Origin: a virus
Reading direction: 5' to 3' (one strand)
IMG/VR virus record: IMGVR_UViG_3300041409_000594
Coordinates: 1-24,905 of that record
Length of the DNA stretch: 24,905 nt
Shown: positions 19,315-24,905 of the stretch, piece by piece
Layout of the letters: every line of letters starts with the position of its first letter
How positions within the stretch are numbered: the stretch's first letter is position 1
The notes under the pieces: model-generated
What the model saw: the letters and a program-made list of their open reading frames with translations, nothing else
What the model was told of the DNA's origin: nothing
The model's database searches: none
Made by a program: the position numbers and the translations under genes

Positions 19315-21503
19315 GTGACATCAATGCTGGAACTGCGTTTGTGTCGATGCAGCTCCGGGACGCGCAGGCGCGCGTCGGCCTGAAGAACTGGCAGGACAAC
19401 CTCGAGGCGTTCGCCGCCAAGGTGAAAGTGTTCGGGGCTGCGCTCGCAGGCGTTGGAGCGGCCATCGTCGGCCCGTTGACCCTGGCTGCCAACAAATTCC
19501 GCCAGCTCGGCGAGGAACAGGCCGACCTGATCAAGAAATCTGGCCTGGCGGCCGAGGCGATGAGCGCTTTCGGTTACGCCGCCCAGCAACGCGGTTCGGA
19601 CGCTGAGACGTTCGCGGCCGGCGCCGGGCACATGGCCGACGTGCTCACCAAGGCGAAGGACGGCATCGAGACCGGGACGAGCGCGTTGGACAAGCTCGGC
19701 CTGACGTTCGCTGACCTGGACGGCCTGGCTGGCGACGACCAATTCATGCGCATTGCCGAGCAGATCAGCGCCATCAAGGATCCGGCCGAGCAGACGTCGG
19801 CCGCGGTGGACATCTTCGGCGATAGCGCACTGAAGCTGATGCCGCTGCTGCGCGACGGATCGAAGGGTATCTCGGAGCTGACGCGCGAGGCGAAGGCCCT
19901 GGGCGTCACGATGAGCACCGAGGATGTCGTCGCCGCCAAGCAGCTCGGCGACTCGTTGAATCGGATGAAGGCTGCCCTGAACGGCCTGTGGGTGACGATT
20001 GGCTCGGCCGTCGCGCCCGCCTTGAAGACGTTCAACGACTGGATGGCGAAGCTCGCCGGCGCGGCCAATCACTGGCTCGAGGCGCATAAGCCGCTCATCG
20101 CGAACATCTTCCAGTTCGGCAAGGGGATGGCAGGGGCCGGCGCCGCGATGGCGGCGTTCGGGGCCGCCGTGGGCCCGGCCCTCAAGATCCTGGGGGCGCT
20201 CGGCGCGGGAATCGGGGCGTTGTTCTCGCCGCTGTTCATCGCGACGGCCGCGATCGCCGGGCTCGGTTACGCCCTGGTCAATTACACGAGCACGGGGGCC
20301 AAGGCGTTTGATTTCTTGAGAAATGCTCTCGGCGGACTGCTCGAGCGGGTCATGGAAGTCGTGGGCGGCGTGAAGGACGCCATCGCCGGCGGCGACATCG
20401 AGCTGGCCGTCAACATCATGTGGCTGGCGATCCAGCGGGAGTTCATCGCCGGCCGAGAGAAAGTGTTCGAGACGTGGAACGGCGTGCGCGAAGGGCTGAT
20501 TTCTAGTGCCGTCGATATGGTGGCCGGCGTGGTGGGCGCCTTCAGCGACGGCTGGGCGGCGGTGCAGTCGTCGTTTGTGTCGGCATGGGCGCCGATTCGA
20601 TCGATGTGGGAGTCCGCCTGGGATTCACTCGCTCCGGCGTTTGTCGACCGGTGGGCGAGCATTCAGTCGACGTTCGTGAACGTCACGGCCGGGCTGCAGT
20701 CGCTCTGGGAGCGATTCACCACGTACCTCGGCAACATTTGGGAACACTTCACGCGCGACGTGCTGATCGCGGCGTTCTCAACGGCAGCCGCTGCGATCGG
20801 AAACATTCTCGGCACGCTGGGTGGCGTTACCGGCCAGGCGATCGAGCTGGCCATCGACACCGCGATCGCGGCTGCGAAGGCCGCTGCGAAGAGCGGCGAC
20901 GCCACTGCCGACGATGCCGTCGCAAAGATCGTGGCCGATCGCGATCGGCAGCTGGCGGAAGTCGAGAAGACCAGGCAGCAGCGTCAGGACAACCTGGCCG
21001 CAGATCGCGCAGCACGCCCCGGGGACGGCGGCGACGCTCAGAAAGCACAGATCGATGCGGACGCAGCTGCCCGCCGCAAAGCCATCGAGCAGATGGCCGC
21101 GGACTGGAAGCAGAAGATCGGCGAAATGCTCCCCGCCGGCGGCAAGGGAGGCGAGGCGCTGGCCGCGGCCGAGAAGGCCCTGGCCGACGCTCGCAAGAAG
21201 GCGGCCGACCTGGCCGCGGCGGCGCCGAAGCCTCGGGAGTTCAACGCCGACGACCTGCGGCGAGACGTCCAGAAGAAGAAAGAGGAGGTCACCAGCGGGC
21301 CGGGCATCTTCGGCAGCTTCTCCGCCTCGGCCCTGCAAGCCGCCGGCCAGGGCGGCGACATGAAGTCGATCGCGAGCCGTCAGCTCAAGCAAAACGAGAT
21401 GCAGACGGCGCATCTCGGCGAGCTGAAGCGCATCGCTGAGGAAAATCGTCGCATTAACCGTGGCGCCGGCGGCGGCGCGAACCTGGCCTTATTCGGAGAG
21501 TAG
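19311..21503 (+). CDS. Tail tape measure protein
   Basis: The product is 730 residues. The N-terminal 230 residues resemble tape-measure proteins (QLGEEQADLIKKSGLAAEAM, SAFGYAAQQRGSDAETFAAG, DIFGDSALKLMPLL), including the siphophage DIFG..a..l..l motif. Hydrophobic Ala/Gly-rich segments at about 265-330 are probably membrane-active during DNA entry. The Trp-containing repeats DGWAAVQSSFVSAWAPIRSM and WESAWDSL/DRWASIQSTFV form an amphipathic array. The C-terminal 200 residues are a charged coiled coil. The protein sets tail length and is ejected into the host envelope. By the usual rule of about 1.5 A per residue it predicts a tail near 110 nm. ATGA overlaps the chaperone end. Confidence 0.9.
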   Translation: MSDINAGTAFVSMQLRDAQARVGLKNWQDNLEAFAAKVKVFGAALAGVGAAIVGPLTLAANKFRQLGEEQADLIKKSGLAAEAMSAFGYAAQQRGSDAETFAAGAGHMADVLTKAKDGIETGTSALDKLGLTFADLDGLAGDDQFMRIAEQISAIKDPAEQTSAAVDIFGDSALKLMPLLRDGSKGISELTREAKALGVTMSTEDVVAAKQLGDSLNRMKAALNGLWVTIGSAVAPALKTFNDWMAKLAGAANHWLEAHKPLIANIFQFGKGMAGAGAAMAAFGAAVGPALKILGALGAGIGALFSPLFIATAAIAGLGYALVNYTSTGAKAFDFLRNALGGLLERVMEVVGGVKDAIAGGDIELAVNIMWLAIQREFIAGREKVFETWNGVREGLISSAVDMVAGVVGAFSDGWAAVQSSFVSAWAPIRSMWESAWDSLAPAFVDRWASIQSTFVNVTAGLQSLWERFTTYLGNIWEHFTRDVLIAAFSTAAAAIGNILGTLGGVTGQAIELAIDTAIAAAKAAAKSGDATADDAVAKIVADRDRQLAEVEKTRQQRQDNLAADRAARPGDGGDAQKAQIDADAAARRKAIEQMAADWKQKIGEMLPAGGKGGEALAAAEKALADARKKAADLAAAAPKPREFNADDLRRDVQKKKEEVTSGPGIFGSFSASALQAAGQGGDMKSIASRQLKQNEMQTAHLGELKRIAEENRRINRGAGGGANLALFGE

Positions 21504-21506
21504 GCC

Positions 21507-22316
21507 ATGTCGATCACATCATTCGAAGAAACGCCGCTCTCGCGACAGAAGAAGAACAACCCGCTCGAGTACACCTATCAGTACACGGCGATCGGTGAGA
21601 CCGACAGCCTGATCGTCGAGGCTTTTGCCTACGGCGCGACCTATCCGATGATCGTTTGCAACGGCCAGACGCTTTCGCGGACCGATGTGCAGCTCACTCC
21701 CATCGGTTGGGGACTCTTCCTCGTCGACGTCCTCTACTCGAAGAAGAACAACGAGGTCGGCAGCTTCCAGTTCTCGTTCGACACCACCGGTGCGACGGTC
21801 CGCATCAAGGCCGCCAAGGAGCACATCGCCGAGTTTCCCCGATCGGGCGAAACCGCGACGGACCATAAGGGCGCCCTGAATGTTCGGGCCGACTTGGAAG
21901 TCGAAGGCACCGAGATCATTTCTCGAATGCTCAAGATGACCTACACCTTTCGGCACCCGACGGGCATCGTGAACGCCGCTAGAGCCAGGCTTTTGGCTCG
22001 CGCGACCGCGCATACGAATAGCGCGTCGTTCGATGTGTTCGAGGCCGGTGAGCTGCTTTTCTGCGGCGCGACGGGCCAGGACGGCACGGATACCGAGGCC
22101 GAGATTGCCTATCATTTCATCGCGGAAGGCAACGAGTCGAGCCTGACGATCGGCGACATCACGGGCATCGTCAAGAAGGGCCATCACCACGCCTGGATCG
22201 ATTTCAAGAAGACGAACGACACGGATGGTAATCCCGCCGCCATTCCTCGCTGCGTGTACATCGACCGCGTTTACGACGAGATGGATTTCGCCTCAGAGCT
22301 GGGGTGGTCGCCGTGA
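21507..22316 (+). CDS. Distal tail protein candidate
   Basis: The product is 269 residues with GGAGAG before the ATG. It is beta-rich without Cys clusters: TYQYTAIGETDSLIVEAFAY, VGSFQFSFDTTGATVRIKAA, MLKMTYTFRHPTGIVNAARA, and GHHHAWIDFKKTNDTDGN near the end. Its place just after the tape measure fits a distal tail (Dit-like) protein, which forms the hub connecting the tube to tip proteins. I do not see a decisive motif. The last three bases overlap the following gene's GTG. Confidence 0.6.
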   Translation: MSITSFEETPLSRQKKNNPLEYTYQYTAIGETDSLIVEAFAYGATYPMIVCNGQTLSRTDVQLTPIGWGLFLVDVLYSKKNNEVGSFQFSFDTTGATVRIKAAKEHIAEFPRSGETATDHKGALNVRADLEVEGTEIISRMLKMTYTFRHPTGIVNAARARLLARATAHTNSASFDVFEAGELLFCGATGQDGTDTEAEIAYHFIAEGNESSLTIGDITGIVKKGHHHAWIDFKKTNDTDGNPAAIPRCVYIDRVYDEMDFASELGWSP

Positions 22317-23170
22317 ATCAGCGGTCCCGAAATCTGACCGGCAAGGTGTCGCAAGGCCAGCCGCTCGGCACGCATCCGTTCACGAGTGCGCGTGCCGTCA
22401 ACGACTTGATGGACATCCGAAATGCCCATCGCGATGGCTTGCTCTCGCCTCGCCCGCATTCTGGCTATGGGCCTTCGACCGTCCGAATCAACATCAAGAA
22501 CATGACTGGCGGGAATCTTAAGCGCGGGCACGTCGTGCAGCTCGACGACGCGCTTGTCGTTGCCGCAGACGACGCATCCTTCAACCCAGACCTGCTGTGG
22601 TTCAAAGGGAAGAAGGTCGCGGGCGCCGTTTGGTCGAAGTTGGTCGTCGTTGCGCAGCCGATGCGCCATAACACCGACGAAGAACACCCCGATAACCAGG
22701 AGATTGGCCCCGCGGTCGTCGATGGCCTGTGCACGATCCGCGTGCGGATCGCGGATGAGAAGCACACGCACGCCTATCCGAAGGCTGACGACCTATTCCT
22801 TCGATCGTCGTATGCCGGACCGTTCGAGATTCTCTCGAAGCTGACCGAAGACGACGTTGACACTGAAGCCGACAAAGAGGTCGTGGCGCGGTTCGTCGCG
22901 CTCCCGCAGATTCTGCACGGCAAGATTACGTCGATCGTCAAGCGCAAGAATAGCGCCCCGGCCGACGGCAAGGGCAAGTTCCAACCGTACGACTACGAAG
23001 ATCCATCTGACCTGGCGTCGGCTCTCGTGAGCGTCGGCGATGAGCTTGAATGCTGGGCTGATTGGGTTGTCGAAGACGGCAAAGGCTGGGCGGTCGGCAA
23101 GGAAGGGCTTTTTCTGCCTGTCAGCCGAGGCTGGAAGATGCTCGGCGACTGCCCGGCCACACAGAGCTAA
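22313..23170 (+). CDS. Tail-tip-associated protein, unknown family
   Basis: With the GTG at 22313, which overlaps the previous stop (GTGA), the product is 285 residues; GTG at 22304 would add three. A polar N-terminal 60 residues lead to a beta-rich core: STVRINIKNMTGGNLKRGHV followed by VQLDDALVV, GPAVVDGLCTIRVRIADEKH, and a C-terminal KGKFQPYDYEDPSDL. The core resembles small barrel domains that decorate phage virions. No enzyme motif is visible. Location suggests a tail-tip or tail fibre attachment protein; the function is unproven. Confidence 0.6.
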   Translation: MNQRSRNLTGKVSQGQPLGTHPFTSARAVNDLMDIRNAHRDGLLSPRPHSGYGPSTVRINIKNMTGGNLKRGHVVQLDDALVVAADDASFNPDLLWFKGKKVAGAVWSKLVVVAQPMRHNTDEEHPDNQEIGPAVVDGLCTIRVRIADEKHTHAYPKADDLFLRSSYAGPFEILSKLTEDDVDTEADKEVVARFVALPQILHGKITSIVKRKNSAPADGKGKFQPYDYEDPSDLASALVSVGDELECWADWVVEDGKGWAVGKEGLFLPVSRGWKMLGDCPATQS

Positions 23171-23173
23171 ATC

Positions 23174-24211
23174 ATGGTTCCAGGGCTTTCGTGCTGCTGC
23201 ACCTGCATCATTAAGAACGGCACGGTTACGATCGATGAGACCGGGCTGTTCGTAATTCCTGTCGCGGATGGTTCACGCGAAGTCGGCCTAACGATCTCCC
23301 ACAATGCTGGCGATGGCGACACCGTGACGGCCATCATCTTTTGTGATGGGGACGGTAACGACGGCATCGAGCTATCGAACCTCGTCAACCTACTCATCAC
23401 CGATGGCGAGGCGTGCGACAACTGGACGTTGACCGGAGCACCTGGTCCCTGGACCGGCGACAGCATCGCGCAGGCGATGACCGTTGGGCGCATGGTCGAT
23501 GAGGATGAGGTGTCGAGCTACCGAACGAATGTCGGATGCGTTACGCCTGCCGACGATCCGCCAGCCGGCACGCATGCTGCGATTCGAGCGCCGGAAGGCA
23601 CGGTCATCACCTATTCTTTCTTCCGCGTCACCGAGGCTTGCACGCTGCCCGGTTGCAATTGCGATCCCTACTCGCCTTGCGGTGCGGACGTGTTCGGGAA
23701 CATTCTGTGGGGGTCGGCACTGGGTAGCTCCAGTGTCTACGGCTGGCAGCAGTCGGAGGACACAACTCCGCCGAACGACGGTGCCACGTACCCGAGCGGC
23801 ACGCTTTTCTCTGCTTCGTTGGTCATCCCGCTTAATGCTTTCGATACGGGATACAACCTTCTTCCGTCAGCAAGCGGCATCTTTTGGTTTCGGGTCGAGA
23901 CGTGTTGTGAGATCACGATCAACGTAACGGCGACGTGCGACCAAGATCCCGTTGAGCGGCCCGAAGCACTTACATACGCCGTAGGAAACGTGTTCCCTGT
24001 GTGCGTTCCAAATCAGACTTCATTTAATGGCGACCTAGGCACGCAAACATGGTCCGACGGAAGCACTACTGGGCCGGCAGTTATTACATGCCCTCCGGGA
24101 ATCTACGGAGCGTACTTTCAAGGTAGTCGCAACGGGGGCTTCTGGGACATTAGCGGCGCGGCAACATTCACCTTGTCGGGCGATGCGATCGTACTGGAGG
24201 CTTGTGAATGA
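23174..24211 (+). CDS. Cys-rich virion surface or tail-tip protein candidate
   Basis: The product is 345 residues with about 17 Cys, starting MVPGLSCCCTCIIKNGTVTI. Further Cys occur in LPGCNCDPYSPC and ETCCEITINVTATC. Strands such as SGIFWFRVETCCEITINVT and FSASLVIPLNAFDTGYNLL suggest stacked beta domains, perhaps stabilised by disulphides or metal. There is no signal peptide apart from a short hydrophobic start. Placed at the end of the tail genes, it could be the tip or adhesin that meets the host surface. Bases 23940-24120 are less GC-rich than their neighbours and encode the C-terminal FNGDLGTQTWSDGSTTGPAV domain, which may be acquired separately. The stop overlaps the next start (ATGA). 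Confidence 0.65.
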   Translation: MVPGLSCCCTCIIKNGTVTIDETGLFVIPVADGSREVGLTISHNAGDGDTVTAIIFCDGDGNDGIELSNLVNLLITDGEACDNWTLTGAPGPWTGDSIAQAMTVGRMVDEDEVSSYRTNVGCVTPADDPPAGTHAAIRAPEGTVITYSFFRVTEACTLPGCNCDPYSPCGADVFGNILWGSALGSSSVYGWQQSEDTTPPNDGATYPSGTLFSASLVIPLNAFDTGYNLLPSASGIFWFRVETCCEITINVTATCDQDPVERPEALTYAVGNVFPVCVPNQTSFNGDLGTQTWSDGSTTGPAVITCPPGIYGAYFQGSRNGGFWDISGAATFTLSGDAIVLEACE

Positions 24212-24480
24212 CCGCGTACCACAATGGTCGCAAGCTCGATGACGCCTACTTCACGATCAACCTGGCCAAGAAGTTCAGCATCGGTAAAGACAATCGCATT
24301 GACCTTTCCTGCGTTCACCGCGGCGACGTGCTGCGGCGCGTCGGGTGCGAGACGTGCAATGGCAACACCAATCTGAAGGTGTATGCTTGCGAGGTCCATG
24401 GCGAGTGCTCGTTCGCGCCGAAAGCGGGCGTCAAGGTGTGCGGAGCGAGGTGTGCGGAGCGGGCGCCAGCGTTGACGTGA
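24208..24480 (+). CDS. Small Cys-rich, zinc-ribbon-like protein
   Basis: The product is 90 residues. After an N-terminal half with NGRKLDDAYFTINLAKKFSI, it has CVHRGDVLRRVGCETCNGN then LKVYACEVHGECSFAP and VCGARC: a C..HRG....C..C.G...LKVyAC..HGEC....C..C pattern that I recall as common in planctomycete proteins, where related domains sit beside glycosyltransferases or in phage loci. The cysteines and His likely bind zinc. The ATG overlaps the previous stop. Its function in phage is unknown; it may assist the Cys-rich upstream protein. The recollection of taxonomic spread needs a search. Confidence 0.65.
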   Translation: MTAYHNGRKLDDAYFTINLAKKFSIGKDNRIDLSCVHRGDVLRRVGCETCNGNTNLKVYACEVHGECSFAPKAGVKVCGARCAERAPALT

Positions 24481-24501
24481 CGTTCACGCCGGGCTGATCG
24501 C

Positions 24502-24903
24502 TCATTTCTTCGTTGGCTTCTTGACCTTCGACTCCGGTCGATCTTTGAGAAACGGCCGCAACGCCGTGCCGTCGAACGGCCGCAGTACGAGCACGGTGCT
24601 GGTCGACCCGGCGACGGTCTTGTATTGCCGAGTTCCCGTTACTTCATAGACGGCACTCAGCGTAACGCGAGCACCATCGACGGCTTCGCTCGTATCGACG
24701 GCCTCAAACCAGAATCGCATGTTCCCGAATTTCGAAATAAAATTCGCCTTGTCGATGACCTGTAACACGCCGACGCTGCCGCCATTGGCCAGCAGTCCGA
24801 CATCGCCGACTGTCATCGAATCGAAATGCATTTCAGGGAACATCAAGAAGTCGGGGGCGTTCAGAGTCTCCTCGAGTTCCTTGAGGTCTTCGAGCTGCTT
24901 CAC
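24502..24903 (-). CDS. Minus-strand hypothetical protein (5' end beyond window)
   Basis: This is the only convincing minus-strand gene, converging on the tail operon with a 21-base gap. At least 133 codons lie in the window; the first available start (GTG at 24903) is at the edge, and the frame is open to the window end, so the true start is probably outside. The visible part begins KQLEDLKELEETLNAPDFLM and includes VGDVGLLANGGSVGVLQVID and RVTLSAVYEVTGTRQYKTVA, ending in a Lys-rich tail SKVKKPTKK. It is not recognised. It resembles host or phage hypothetical proteins; the change of strand may mark the end of the phage late operon. Confidence 0.65.
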   Translation of the reverse strand: MKQLEDLKELEETLNAPDFLMFPEMHFDSMTVGDVGLLANGGSVGVLQVIDKANFISKFGNMRFWFEAVDTSEAVDGARVTLSAVYEVTGTRQYKTVAGSTSTVLVLRPFDGTALRPFLKDRPESKVKKPTKK

Positions 24904-24905
24904 CA

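Noticed and set aside
1-24905. tRNA genes, CRISPR arrays, insertion sequences or attachment sites
   Set aside because: I saw no cloverleaf-like sequence, regular spaced repeats, transposase or integrase gene, or long direct repeats that would mark att sites in the window.

Overview
This window is a GC-rich (roughly 60-65% by eye) stretch of tailed-phage or prophage DNA. Nearly every gene lies on the plus strand, tightly packed, often with ATGA, TGATG or GTGA stop-start overlaps. From about 6.4 to 23 kb it follows a textbook Caudoviricetes morphogenesis order: small terminase, large terminase (lambda gpA type), portal (lambda gpB type), a prohead protease-scaffold-major capsid fusion, a decoration-like protein, connector and tail-completion proteins, a tail tube, a tail-assembly chaperone with a probable -1 frameshift, the tape measure and distal tail proteins. 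The tape measure (730 codons), the chaperone frameshift and the tube protein favour a siphovirus-like long non-contractile tail; I see no sheath or baseplate genes. No integrase, repressor or attachment site is visible, so free phage versus prophage cannot be decided. The host is probably a planctomycete or relative. I infer this from GC content, papain-like peptidases in phage context and a Cys-rich domain near the right end that I associate with that group; it is not proven.

Region 1 (1-5486) is an accessory block of about fifteen small genes. It holds several single-span membrane proteins, two C1 (papain-like) cysteine peptidases with intact Gln-Cys-His-Asn sets, a 150-residue protein with the complete eight-histidine signature of the TMEM189/CarF plasmanylethanolamine desaturase family, a HAD-superfamily hydrolase and two holin-like membrane proteins next to the second peptidase. 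A hairpin at 5497-5530 closes the block. This is the most unusual part of the window.

Region 2 (5590-12941) is the packaging module: a ParB-like/DNA methylase chimera lacking the DPPY catalytic motif, a P27-like small terminase, an unrecognised 367-residue protein, the large terminase, a double zinc-ribbon protein, two small genes, a strong 15-bp hairpin, a gpW-position protein and the portal.

Region 3 (12931-18648) is the head and neck module. The 783-residue capsid polyprotein contains an in-frame internal start with a good ribosome-binding site exactly at the protease/scaffold boundary. Region 4 (18719-24480) is the tail module, ending in two Cys-rich proteins. A converging minus-strand gene, cut by the window end, marks the right border of the plus-strand block.

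My main candidates for something new are the phage-borne CarF-like lipid desaturase in its membrane/peptidase cassette, the DPPY-less ParB-methylase chimera, and the nested capsid gene.
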